From an uncultured Desulfobacterales bacterium (GTDB taxonomy: Bacteria; Desulfobacterota; Desulfobacteria; Desulfobacterales; JAFDCJ01): a DNA stretch of 21,814 nucleotides. Below the pieces are notes generated by a model that was not told the DNA's origin, did no database searches, and was given only the letters and a program-made list of their open reading frames with translations. Location of the stretch: assembly GCA_945787595.1 (NCBI GenBank), contig CALZJV010000132.1, forward strand, positions 1-21,814, given 5' to 3'. Positions 14,508-21,814 of this stretch are shown here, piece after piece. Made by a program: the position numbers and the translations under genes. Numbering within the stretch: position 1 is the stretch's first letter; every line of letters starts with the position of its first letter.

Positions 14508-14735
14508 ATGCCGACAATTGTAAATGTGCATCAGGCCAAAACACAGTTTTCGCGCTTGCTTAAACGAGCGCATGAGGGCGAGGTAATAGTGCTCGCCAAA
14601 GCGGGAAAACCTTATGCCCGCTTGGTACCTTTAGAAGAATCGCAACCCAGGATACCTGGGATAGCTGAGGGCCGGATAGATGAGGCTTTTTTTGAACCAC
14701 TGCCCGAGAGCGAGTTGAAGGCATGGAACCAGTAA
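14508..14735 (+). CDS. Type II antitoxin, Phd/YefM family
   Basis: The antitoxin has 75 residues from the ATG at 14508, which has GGAG eight bases upstream and begins the family motif MPTIVNVHQAKTQFSRLL. The frame is open further upstream, but that part overlaps the promoter and is not plausible. The N-terminal half (NVHQAKTQFSRLLKRAHEGE, then VIVLAKAGKPYARLVP) is the Phd/YefM DNA-binding fold. The C-terminal tail, with IDEAFFEPLPESELKAW, is the toxin-binding part that masks the PIN active site. Its stop overlaps the toxin start by 13 bp, so the two are translationally coupled. It should repress its own operon through the paired palindromes at 14454-14475, as is usual for this family. Confidence 0.9.
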   Translation: MPTIVNVHQAKTQFSRLLKRAHEGEVIVLAKAGKPYARLVPLEESQPRIPGIAEGRIDEAFFEPLPESELKAWNQ

Positions 14736-15133
14736 AAGGAGAGGTCTCGAGGTTCTTGATTGATACCCATGTCCTTTTATGGTGGTTATTTGATGATCCC
14801 AAGCTTTCCGGCAGGGCACATGAGGTTATTCAGGCTCCGACTAATACAATTCTGGTTAGCAGTGCTTCCGGGTGGGAAGTCGCTACGAAATATCGTTTGG
14901 GGAAATTGCCCCATGCAGGTGAGGTGGCCCGCAACTTACCCGCCATGCTGCGCAAGTCGCGTATGGACGTTTTACCAATTACCATGGATCATGCGCTAAC
15001 AGCCGGAACGCTCCCCGGACCTCATCGTGATCCCTTTGACCGGATGTTGATCGCTCAAGGGCAAATTGAGGGATTGCCGATCGTAACTTCAGATCATGCG
15101 TTTAAGCAATATCCTGTTAAGATTATATGGTGA
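14723..15133 (+). CDS. Type II toxin, VapC-like PIN-domain ribonuclease
   Basis: The toxin has 136 residues and an ATG start inside the antitoxin's last codons. PIN-domain acidic residues are visible: D14 in LIDTHVLLWW, E52 in SGWEVATKYRLGKL, D103 and D106 in HRDPFDRMLIAQ, and D124 in VTSDHAF. All positions expected for Mg-dependent RNA cleavage are present, so the toxin appears intact. The SASGWEVATKYRLGKL block is typical of the VapC subgroup paired with Phd-type antitoxins. VapC toxins usually cleave tRNA or rRNA; the target here is unknown. The gene converges with the LuxR-type regulator, with 87 bp between the two stops. The pair may stabilise this repeat-rich region (inference). Confidence 0.9.
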   Translation: MEPVKGEVSRFLIDTHVLLWWLFDDPKLSGRAHEVIQAPTNTILVSSASGWEVATKYRLGKLPHAGEVARNLPAMLRKSRMDVLPITMDHALTAGTLPGPHRDPFDRMLIAQGQIEGLPIVTSDHAFKQYPVKIIW

Positions 15134-15220
15134 GCGATTTTGTGAACGGTTAAATGCTTCTAAATAGGTCGATCGCGTCAGGAGTGAGGCGCTTTCACCG
15201 CGTCCCCCCCTCCTCGCCAC

Positions 15221-17962
15221 CTATCTGCGCGTGAGGATACCCAGAGTCTGGGCTTTTTCAACCGCTTGCCGGCGGCCGCTGACGTTGAGTTTCCCATAGA
15301 TGTTATACAGGTGTTTTTTTATGGTTCCAGGTGAAATCGACAGCTCGGCGGCAATCTCCTTGTTGCGCTGCCGTTGTTCCAGCAGATCCAGGATTTCAAG
15401 CTCACGATTCGTCAGGGGTTCGACCAGGGGCTGGGTGCTCAAAGATGGTGACTGGGTGGTTAGATGATCGGATCCACTCTGCATTCCTCCGTGTTCGTCC
15501 TCGTTGAAAGCATCCAGGATCCGTTTGATATAATCCACGGCAACATTATGTCTGATGAGATGCTTCAACAAACTGGCCATCCGGGGCCCTATATCCACGA
15601 AAAGGCGAATGAATCCTCCCGGTTCCCCCAGAGTGAGCGCTGCGGTTAACTTCTCCAAGGCAGCCGAGTCCTCGCCCCGGGCATCATGGAGCAGCGCTTG
15701 AAGGGCCAACGTATCAATTCGGAAACGGTTGTTATGGATCGATAATAGAAAATCGTGTAATTGGACGAGGAGGTCGGCTGCTCGCCGACGACTGTCAGTC
15801 GTATCCTGAGCCAGCAATATTTTGACTGCTGTAGATTGCGGCATATAAAAGCGAAATGTTGGCAGGAACGGTTTGGCCTGGTACTTTTCGACCCATCGGG
15901 AGGCCATGCTAAGGCGCCCCTGGCGGAGCGCCAGTTCCGCCTCGAAGGTCTGGGCGATTTGCAGCATATCCGTATTGTTGGTTTCGATTGAATCGACCAC
16001 CACGGACCTGCTGACCTTTCTAGCCAGGCCGCGCTTTCCCTGGGCCTGATACGTGAGGGCGAGCGCAAAAGAGCTGTGCGCGTAGTTCATGGGACTGGCG
16101 GCATAGTAGGTCTTGAGCACCTTGACCAGCTTTTCTTCGGCGTATTGCAATTCATTTCGGTGATAGTGGACGATTCCCAAGAAATATAGGCCGTAGGGGA
16201 CCGTAGCAGGCAGCGCGTGCCCCTTTATAATATCCGATAAGCTCTCGGCGGTCTGCTGTAAAACAGTCAAGTCCGCGTCCATCCAGTGTACCAAGCCGAG
16301 GTTTCCCAGATACAGAGCATGGTAGTTCCTGTCTCGCTTGATGTGGCGCCCCATCGCTTCCTGATAAATCGACAGGCCGGTTTCAAGATTGCCGGTCATC
16401 TGGTATGCCCCGAGCTGATAAATATCAGCAAAAAGCCTTGCCCGCTTGTGATGGCGAGGGATGTCCCTAAGCGCTCGCCGGCTTAAGGCTAAGGCGCTCT
16501 CACCCTCGGAGGCCATAAAATGCTGGAATGCGAGTATTGCCTCCGAGTGCCCTTGTACATACTTGAGGTTGACGAAGGTATCCGGTGGGGAGGCGGCATT
16601 CAGGGTCTCAATCCTTTTGGAGCAGGACGTCATACCTGACAAATTCTGACGGACATGGTGAAGCCAGGCCTCCAGCACGAGCAAGGCAGGGTCCCTTTCG
16701 ACCTGGTCCCGGGGCAGCTGACACAGAAGGCTTTCTAAGCGCAACCACTGTTGGTCGTTCATCAACTGATGGCCAAAGCGTGCGATCAGGCTGCCTGCTG
16801 TCTCTGCATCCCCGGCAGCCAGGGTGTGCCGGAGGCCCTCTTCGATCAGGCCGTTTTCGGCAAACCAGGCACTGGCCTGGGCGTGAAGCGCTTTGATTTC
16901 ATCGGCGCTGCACCGACGATTTAACTGGTTGACCAGGAGCTTCTGAAACAGATGATGGTAGCGATACCACCGGTTTTCAGGGTCGAGGGGAATCAAAAAA
17001 ACTTTTTCCTTTTTTAACCAATCGATAAACTCCCAGCCACCGATTTCGCAGGTAAACGGTTCAGCACCGGGCACACACACCGCCTCGCATAACGGGCCGC
17101 AAAAACGATCCAGGATGGCGGTACCCAGAAGATATTGGACGACTTCCGGTGGCTGTTGGGCGAAGACCTCACTGAAAAGATATTCCATCACATATTGAGC
17201 GTCCACCTGCGGTTCCAACAAACTGGGATCGATATTACCCCGGTGTCGCATGGAAAGGACTGCCAGGCGCAAACCGGTCACCCAGCCTTCGGTTTTTTCT
17301 GCCAAAGCGACAACTATGGATGGGTCGATTTGAATTCCCGCCATCTGCTCCAGAAATGCCGCTGTTTCCGCTTTTGTAAAGCGCAGGTCCAGGGTTCGTA
17401 TCTCCGTCACCTGGCCTTTTGCTCGCAGCGTGTAAATCGGCAAGGCGGGATCACGTCGGCCAACCAGTACCAAGTGCAGAGATTGGGACGGATGGATGAG
17501 CAGTTGGGTAAGCAGATCGTGTACTGATTCATCCTGGATATGGTGATAATCATCCAGAACCAGAATAAAGGGCTGTTCAATCAGTTCCAGTTCGTTGAGA
17601 AGGCTGCCAACCAGCAACGACACCGACGGAAGTATCGATGCATTCACCATGGCCAGGGTTTTCCGGCCAGCATCGGGGAAAATATTCCGGACAGCGGCTA
17701 AAAAATAGCTTAGGAACTGCTGGAAATTGTTGTCATTTTTATCCAGGGAGACCCAGGCGCCGGGGCAATCGCACGATTCCAACCAGCTGCTCACCAGCGT
17801 GCTTTTACCGTAGCCGGCAGGTGCTAAAACCAGTGTTAACGGCCTTTGGCGGTGCTTTTCCAGGCGTTCCAATAAGTGTGGCCGGCTAACGAAATCCGAA
17901 CCTACCTGAGGTCGGTGTAATTTCGTATAAATGAGAGATTGAGTTGTTGCCTCGTCGGCCAT
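15221..17962 (-). CDS. MalT/LuxR-type ATP-dependent transcriptional regulator (LAL/STAND family)
   Basis: The protein has 913 residues from the ATG at 17960-17962 (MADEATTQS). A TTG 12 codons upstream is possible but gives no conserved sequence. Domains in order: the family N-terminus KLHRPQVGSDFVSRPHLLERL, Walker A in APAGYGKST (about residues 47-55), Walker B in FILVLDDYH (132-140), the rest of a STAND-type NTPase, a long TPR-like helical sensor region (about 370-830), and a LuxR helix-turn-helix at the C-terminus (LTNRELEILDLLEQRQRNKE, then IAAELSISPGTIKKHLYNIY). MalT-like proteins bind an inducer through the helical region and activate transcription in the ATP-bound form. No sensing ligand can be read here. 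It is on the same strand as the exported hydrolases and barrels, but the toxin-antitoxin pair and repeats lie between, so control of those genes is inference. Confidence 0.92.
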   Translation of the reverse strand: MADEATTQSLIYTKLHRPQVGSDFVSRPHLLERLEKHRQRPLTLVLAPAGYGKSTLVSSWLESCDCPGAWVSLDKNDNNFQQFLSYFLAAVRNIFPDAGRKTLAMVNASILPSVSLLVGSLLNELELIEQPFILVLDDYHHIQDESVHDLLTQLLIHPSQSLHLVLVGRRDPALPIYTLRAKGQVTEIRTLDLRFTKAETAAFLEQMAGIQIDPSIVVALAEKTEGWVTGLRLAVLSMRHRGNIDPSLLEPQVDAQYVMEYLFSEVFAQQPPEVVQYLLGTAILDRFCGPLCEAVCVPGAEPFTCEIGGWEFIDWLKKEKVFLIPLDPENRWYRYHHLFQKLLVNQLNRRCSADEIKALHAQASAWFAENGLIEEGLRHTLAAGDAETAGSLIARFGHQLMNDQQWLRLESLLCQLPRDQVERDPALLVLEAWLHHVRQNLSGMTSCSKRIETLNAASPPDTFVNLKYVQGHSEAILAFQHFMASEGESALALSRRALRDIPRHHKRARLFADIYQLGAYQMTGNLETGLSIYQEAMGRHIKRDRNYHALYLGNLGLVHWMDADLTVLQQTAESLSDIIKGHALPATVPYGLYFLGIVHYHRNELQYAEEKLVKVLKTYYAASPMNYAHSSFALALTYQAQGKRGLARKVSRSVVVDSIETNNTDMLQIAQTFEAELALRQGRLSMASRWVEKYQAKPFLPTFRFYMPQSTAVKILLAQDTTDSRRRAADLLVQLHDFLLSIHNNRFRIDTLALQALLHDARGEDSAALEKLTAALTLGEPGGFIRLFVDIGPRMASLLKHLIRHNVAVDYIKRILDAFNEDEHGGMQSGSDHLTTQSPSLSTQPLVEPLTNRELEILDLLEQRQRNKEIAAELSISPGTIKKHLYNIYGKLNVSGRRQAVEKAQTLGILTRR

Positions 17963-18279
17963 GAGGAACTGCCAAATAAGAGTTAAAAAATGTGACAATG
18001 ATCTAAGGGGAAATTATCATAAATGATTTAAAGATCAATAAATTAATGCACGGCAAAAGGACAATAGGGTACGTAATCCACCGTAACTTTGATATAGCCG
18101 CAAAAAGGCGCAAAAATCACAAAAATCAAATTTCAGGGCTAATAAATTCAATATGTTACAATGCATAAAAATCGAATTTTAGACTTTTTACGAAACCGTC
18201 AACTTTAATCTTAGAATATTTCATTGGGGCCACTGCCGGCGATGCCCTTTAGATATTCATGAACACTTACGCTCATCCC
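17963..18279. other. AT-rich intergenic region upstream of the LuxR-type regulator
   Basis: No gene is seen. It holds A/T-rich strings, a GCCGCAAAAAGGCGCAAAAA stretch and GACTTTTTACGAAACCGTCA, the latter resembling a repeat frequent in Desulfobacterales intergenic DNA as I recall. The regulator's promoter should lie here. No strong -35/-10 pair or ribosome site could be fixed; the site before the ATG is weak. Confidence 0.45.
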
Positions 18280-19230
18280 TTAACGCGGTTTAACTTCATG
18301 GCCGGGTTCTTCGGGCTCGTCATCAGTCATTTCGGCAGGAAATCCCGTGCCTGAAATCTGGATGTCACAGGCTTCTTCCAAACGTTTGATGATATTTGGA
18401 GAGAACTCGCGTGGCCCGTAGCGATCTTGGCCATCCTTAAATATATTCAATACCAGCGGTGATATCTCTACCGGAACATTGTTTAGATTGGCAAGCTTGT
18501 CAAAGAGTCCGACGTCTTTCACCACCAGATCCATCGTAAAGTTGATATCGCGGCTGCCGTTTAGAATCACCTGGGATTCTGTTTCATGAACAAAGGAGTT
18601 TCCGGAAGAAATACGAATGGCTTCGTAGGTGGTGTTCATATCCATGCCGGCTTTTTTTGCTACTGCAAAAGCCTCGGCCAGTGCAGCAAGGTGTACCGAG
18701 CATAGGTAATTGGTGACAACTTTTAGGACGGATGCTGAACCTACCGGGCCGGTATGCAGGATGCGACGCCCCAAGGTGGTCAAAATGGGAAGAACGCGTT
18801 CAAACGCTTCACGGTTGCCCCCGGCAAAGATAGAAATATTGCCGGTGGCAGCACGGTGGCAACCGCCTGACACGGGGCAGTCCATAGCCATCGCACCTTT
18901 TGCTTCAACGAGATTCGCCAGGCGGATAACTTCTGACCCGTCAGTCGTACTCATTTCCAGCCAGATTTTACCCGCGCTCAGACCGGAGATGATACCATCT
19001 TCGCTTTCCATTACCGTGCAGCACACTGCTGGTGAAGGTAGGCAGGTAATAATCAGATCAACCTTCTCTGCCATTTCTTTTGGTGAAGCCGCGCTAGTTG
19101 CGCCCCGCTCAACGAAAGACCGGACCAGGGCATCGTCGAGATCGCGTACTGTCAGATCAAATCCGTTGCGCAGCAAGCTTCCAGCTAACTTGCCGCCGAC
19201 ATTTCCAAGACCAATAAAACCGATTTTCAT
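18280..19230 (-). CDS. NAD(P)-dependent beta-hydroxyacid dehydrogenase (3-hydroxyisobutyrate dehydrogenase family)
   Basis: This 316-residue protein has the full family layout. A Rossmann fold starts at the first residue with GFIGLGNVGG (GxGxxG), and an aspartate (D30) ends the second strand, which suggests NAD rather than NADP preference. The substrate motif DCPVSGG (S121-G122-G123) is followed by the helix GSASVLKVVTNYL carrying catalytic K170 and N174, then the all-alpha C-terminal domain. Family members oxidise or reduce short beta-hydroxyacids such as 3-hydroxyisobutyrate, tartronate semialdehyde or gamma-hydroxybutyrate. The exact substrate is not predictable here. The length is slightly above the usual 290-300 because of an acidic tail (TDDEPEEPGHEVKPR). 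A GAGGAGAC ribosome site precedes the ATG. It is flanked by non-coding stretches, so probably its own transcript. Confidence 0.9.
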   Translation of the reverse strand: MKIGFIGLGNVGGKLAGSLLRNGFDLTVRDLDDALVRSFVERGATSAASPKEMAEKVDLIITCLPSPAVCCTVMESEDGIISGLSAGKIWLEMSTTDGSEVIRLANLVEAKGAMAMDCPVSGGCHRAATGNISIFAGGNREAFERVLPILTTLGRRILHTGPVGSASVLKVVTNYLCSVHLAALAEAFAVAKKAGMDMNTTYEAIRISSGNSFVHETESQVILNGSRDINFTMDLVVKDVGLFDKLANLNNVPVEISPLVLNIFKDGQDRYGPREFSPNIIKRLEEACDIQISGTGFPAEMTDDEPEEPGHEVKPR

Positions 19231-19495
19231 GGTGTCTCCTCAATCAATAATAGTAACAATATTTATTTCAACAACCGACTATTGGACATCAAATATCGGT
19301 TAGCCGTTCTAATGTCAAGACGGGATTTTCCTCCAACTCCTCAGAAATATTGGGGTTTTAGGCATATAAAATCTGACTGCCCAAATGTCCGTATTTAAAT
19401 TCGGCCTCTACAGAGGAATCTGTATCCCTGATATAATCATCCAAGCCGGAACCCGGCTGCAGAACGCCCACCATTAAATCTTATAGGTAAAATGG
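19231..19495. other. Intergenic region between the dehydrogenase and the desaturase pseudogene
   Basis: No gene is seen. AACCGA and TCGGTT arms sit about 17 bp apart near 19273-19301 upstream of the dehydrogenase and could be an operator. A perfect 6-bp hairpin, AGCCGG AAC CCGGCT, lies at 19444-19458, downstream of the desaturase stop, without a following T-run. Confidence 0.4.
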
Positions 19496-20317
19496 TCATC
19501 GGTTGATAGGTTGTTTCCCTAATTCACCAATAATGGGTAGAATCAAGAGCCAGGGTAATGTCAGCCGCCGATGATCCCTAAATTGTGAAAGGCCAATGAT
19601 CATATCCTCATGCCCTTTGGAAGGCTGGGCCAAATATGTTCCAAACAATCGATCCCAGATTGACAAATTAAAACCGTAATTGCTGTTCGTTTCGTGGATA
19701 ATAACTGAATGGTGTACACGGTGCATATCTGGAGTCACCACAAAAAGCCTTAGGAAATGGTCCGCTGATAGCGGCAATTTGATGTTGCCGTGGTTGAACA
19801 ATGCCATACCATTTAAAATTATTTCGAATGCTAAAACAGAGACCATAGGTGGGCCAAGAGCGACGATTATAGTCATTTTTAAAATCATGGAAAGAACAAT
19901 CTCTACAGGATGAAATCTTAATCCCGTTGTCAGATCGTAATCCAAGTCTGCATGATGCATCATATGCAAGCGCCATAAAATTGGAACGGCGTGAAACATT
20001 ACATGTTGAAGATAGATGGCCAGATCCAGGATGATGATTCCGGCAGTCAACTCCACCCAGTTCGGCAGGTCAACATTGTTCAGCAAACCCCATCCGTGCT
20101 CTTGAGCTTTTATGGCCATGTTTACAGCCAGAATAGGAAACAATAGACGAACCAGCAAAGGGTTTAAGAAGGTGATGGCCAGGTTGCTGACCCAACGTAT
20201 ACTTTTAGAAGTTGTCAAAACGCGACGCGGCGCCAGAAGCTCTTAAAGGGCCACTATAGCAAAGATAGTGATAAAGAAAACAATTCGGATCGCAATTTCA
20301 TTGGGCATTTTCATCAT
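19496..20317 (-). pseudogene. Sterol desaturase / fatty acid hydroxylase family membrane protein, interrupted by an in-frame TAA
   Basis: The frame from 20218 down gives 240 residues with all three histidine clusters of the di-iron family: HVMFH (HxxxH), HMMHH (HxxHH) and HRVHH (HxxHH), plus FNHGN and several membrane helices. Members hydroxylate or desaturate lipids and other hydrophobic substrates using O2. The expected N-terminus continues upstream in the same frame: ATG at 20315-20317, then NEIAIRIVFFITIFAIVAL, a TAA at 20243-20245, then ELLAPRRVLTTSKSIRWVSN. Homologues as I recall them have a tryptophan before ELLAPRR, so the TAA looks like a nonsense change rather than a gene boundary. 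Restart at TTG 20218 would lose the first membrane helix. All catalytic motifs remain, so the loss may be recent, or this is a sequencing error. Confidence 0.75.
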
Positions 20318-20345
20318 GGCAGTTAAATAAGAGTTATATGGGGAT

Positions 20346-20720
20346 TTAGCCTATTGCCACCGCAGTATGATCTTTTTTCCCTTCATGTTCGATATGCTCA
20401 GGCATCACCGACTTTTTCCATGGCTGAATCTTTTTAAAGCTGTCCCTAATACCAGAAAATCTAGCACGCCTTGGGGACAATTCGTGACACAACGACCGCA
20501 GCCTACACAATCTGTCCGAGTCGATGGCATTGATGTTGCTATGTTTCTTTCCCTCCAAATATGAAATAACAAGTATCGTTAGTGCAATGGTCTTAGCGTT
20601 AATTTTAGGGTCTTCAGCAAAAAAGTGATCACTACCTAATTCAATAATGGTAAGGCTGTTCGGGGCAATAACATCACGTAGCAATGTTAAACCGTCATTT
20701 GGTCCTTTTGAGACAAGCAA
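20346..20720 (-). pseudogene. C-terminal fragment of the alpha/beta-hydrolase lipoprotein, frameshifted
   Basis: The frame begins in LLVSKGPNDGLTLLRDVIAP and continues TIIELGSDHFFAEDPKI, then KTIALTILVISYL. GPNDGLTLL and GSDHFF..DP.I..KT.ALT are, from memory, the C-terminal acid and histidine regions of a hydrolase family whose N-terminal half matches the lipoprotein at 20687-21310. There is no proper start (TTG with a TGA just upstream), and the two frames overlap by 34 bp. Recognisable homology stops at about SYLEGK, after which this frame runs over the ferredoxin fragment in another frame (20405-20530). I read it as the 3' part of a broken gene. Confidence 0.6.
20405..20530 (-). pseudogene. 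Ferredoxin-type 4Fe-4S fragment (41 aa), overlapping in another frame
   Basis: From ATG at 20528-20530 this frame reads MPSTRTDCVGCGRCVTNCPQ, then GVLDFLVLGTALKRFSHGKSR and TGA. CVGCGRCVTNCP is a complete C-x2-C-x2-C-x3-CP 4Fe-4S binding motif and cannot be chance. Only one cluster motif is present, and the fragment resembles the end of a larger iron-sulfur protein (the CGRCVTNCPQGVL tail type). It could be expressed as a mini-ferredoxin, since GGAGGG occurs about 20 bases upstream, but the spacing is too long for a good ribosome site. A remnant is more likely. Confidence 0.6.
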
Positions 20721-21310
20721 GGGATATTTAAATATTCAGCAATGTCCTCTACAGAACCGGTTGTTGGTATTTCAACTAAGTGGTTCTCAATTCCTAATCC
20801 TGTGACCAATTTACGTGGTTCAGCAAAATCCGCACCTGTTAGATGGCCGTTTTCGACATAATCCCAGCCAGGAACAAATAATAGCATATAGGATGAGGTG
20901 CAAGTTTCTAAAAGATTTGGTATACTTCTTTCGTCTTCGAGCAAGTGATTAAAAAGGTTTTGTATTTTTCGATTATTTTCATCAGCCCAAAGACGATCTG
21001 CTAGAAATAGAGCAGCAAAGTCCACAGAAAACCTATCTGATATTTTTTTCAGTTCCTCTCGGGTGGGGATAGCCTCTTTTTGTTGTTTGTAAAGTTCGCC
21101 GATCCTTGCATCGAAGTCTGGATTGAGTCTTGAACCCTGAAGGTAGCTCTCAAGAAAATAGCGTGCTACCTCAGAATCCACTGTAGTACTGATTGTTTCA
21201 CCCAGAAAATTGCTTTTAACCGGGAGTTTAGGTGTTGAATTACAAGCTACCAGAATAATTAGGAGCGGTAGTACAAGGACCGCAAAATAGGGTTGATGGA
21301 TCTTACTCAT
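20687..21310 (-). pseudogene. N-terminal part of an alpha/beta-hydrolase-like lipoprotein, truncated by deletion and frameshift
   Basis: The frame gives 207 residues. The signal sequence VLVLPLLIILVAC carries a lipobox with cysteine 23 as the lipidated residue. The body has a helical region (VDSEVARYFLESYLQ, SVDFAALFLADRLW) and then the start of an alpha/beta-hydrolase core: YMLLFVPGWDYVENGHLTGA DFAEPRKLV..LGI.NHLVEI, ending GSVEDIAEYL. In the family as I remember it, more than 100 residues with the nucleophile motif (V-S-x-S-x-x-G-P) should follow before GPNDGLTLL. Here the frame runs out in LNIPCLSQKDQMTV and the GPNDGLTLL part follows at once in another frame (20346-20720). The nucleophile region is missing, so the enzyme should be inactive. 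There is no good ribosome site before the ATG. Confidence 0.6.
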
Positions 21311-21334
21311 CTGTAAACCGTATAACTTTTTTGA

Positions 21335-21649
21335 TTATCGAGTTTTTCTAATTTCTGCCATTCGCACTAGAAATTGATCGGCTGGTAAAAAATCTACCAG
21401 GCGCAGTTCACGTCGTTCTTCTCCCTGTTGGTCCAGAAACACGACCGTCGGTACGCCTTTAACGCCATATTTTTGTAAAAGACGCTCATTACTTGAATTG
21501 TTACTTGAATTGCCCCTGCGCGTGAGATCCACCTTGACCATAAGAAAGTCCTGCTCTGCCTGTTTGACAACTTCATGGTCCCGGAAGGTGATTTCATCCA
21601 GTTCGCGACAGGGAGCGCACCAAGTAGCGGAAAAATCGATGATTACCGG
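21335..21649 (-). pseudogene. DsbD C-terminal thioredoxin-like domain fragment
   Basis: The open frame encodes 104 residues: PVIIDFSATWCAPCRELDEI, then TFRDHEVV, LMVKVDLTRRGN, and YGVKGVPTVVFLD. This is the C-terminal (gamma) domain of DsbD-type thiol-disulfide transporters, with the redox pair in WCAPC and the cis-proline in GVPT. The N-terminal and membrane domains are absent. No ATG, GTG or TTG opens the domain: the codon where GKPV would be expected is TAA (21650-21652), and just upstream is the end of a LysR gene in another frame. The first internal ATG (21539-21541) would lose the WCAPC site. A perfect 12-bp tandem duplication inside gives NSSNNSSN in place of a shorter loop. Probably non-functional. 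Confidence 0.7.
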
Positions 21650-21814
21650 TTATCCGTTAACTGGGTTGCTTTGTACATGAATTTCATAAATGCTCTTATT
21701 CGAGCTGTATGCCGTAAATCGGGATGCGTCAGTATCCAAATGTTGCGATGAAACCTCCGGGGTACGTCCAGTACCTTTACGAAATCAGGATCTGAATCCC
21801 CCACATAATGGGGC
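21643..21814 (-). CDS. LysR-family transcriptional regulator, C-terminal end (partial)
   Basis: From the right edge a frame reads PHYVGDSDPDFVKVLDVPRR, then FHRNIWILTHPDLRHTARIR and AFMKFMYKATQLTDNR, stopping with TAA at 21643-21645. The string WILTHPDLRHTARIRAFMKF is characteristic of the end of LysR-type regulators (LWLLTHPDLRxTARVRAF). The DNA-binding and most of the effector domain lie outside the window. The stop falls within the first codons of the DsbD fragment frame, so the junction of the two looks like a rearrangement point or a very tight fusion of unrelated genes. Only the C-terminal 56 residues can be judged. Confidence 0.75.
   Translation of the reverse strand, partial: PHYVGDSDPDFVKVLDVPRRFHRNIWILTHPDLRHTARIRAFMKFMYKATQLTDNR

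Noticed and set aside
17963..17998. TTG start for the LuxR-type regulator, adding 12 residues
   Set aside because: Non-ATG, no ribosome site, and the family N-terminal region begins after the ATG at 17960-17962.
20243..21652. Stop-codon recoding (TAA read as an amino acid) explaining the two in-frame TAAs
   Set aside because: The expected residues differ (probably Trp in one, Lys in the other), intact genes here use TAA as a normal stop, and neighbouring genes show independent deletions, so decay or error is simpler.

Overview
The window looks like an accessory region of a Gram-negative bacterium. It has many Sec-type signal peptides, three predicted outer-membrane beta-barrels and periplasmic hydrolases. 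The intergenic repeat families (CAGGATT..., GCCACTAAGGCACTAAGACAC..., GACTTTTTACGAA..., degenerate TGACNTCTG strings) and the gene mix remind me of Desulfobacterales-type Desulfobacterota. That taxonomic placement is an inference from memory, not a computed result. Almost everything is on the minus strand, so transcription runs from high to low coordinates.

Layout. 2-244 (+) is the 3' end of a probable AAA ATPase. 312-1937 (-) is a periplasmic arylsulfatase. 1938-2523 has no intact gene but holds the last 34 codons of a lost DUF1254 gene, several repeats and one arm of an 89-bp inverted repeat. 2524-9545 (-) is a mirror-ordered block of four exported proteins: DUF3604, DUF1254, DUF1254, DUF3604. 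The second arm of the inverted repeat lies just upstream of that block (9585-9673), so the two arms bracket exactly these four genes. A truncated REP-associated tyrosine transposase with a REP-like palindrome inside it follows (9695-10081). Next come three outer-membrane barrels in a row: FadL-like 10150-11415, an unassigned barrel 11606-12667, and MipA/OmpV 12795-13574. A small unknown protein (13935-14195) sits beyond a repeat-rich gap.

14508-15133 (+) is a Phd/VapC toxin-antitoxin pair with a recognisable promoter and repeated operator. 15221-17962 (-) is a MalT/LuxR-type ATP-dependent regulator, and 18280-19230 (-) a beta-hydroxyacid dehydrogenase.

19496-21814 (-) looks like a decaying gene string. 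It holds a sterol-desaturase-family gene with an in-frame TAA, a ferredoxin fragment, an alpha/beta-hydrolase lipoprotein apparently split by an internal deletion plus frameshift, a DsbD C-terminal thioredoxin fragment without a start, and the 3' end of a LysR regulator.

Working hypothesis (inference): sulfatase, the paired PHP-like DUF3604 and DUF1254/1214 proteins, and the FadL and other barrels form an uptake and periplasmic processing route for a hydrophobic, possibly sulfated or otherwise esterified organic compound. The large MalT/LuxR protein is a candidate regulator. The substrate cannot be read from the sequence. I saw no tRNA, rRNA or CRISPR array.
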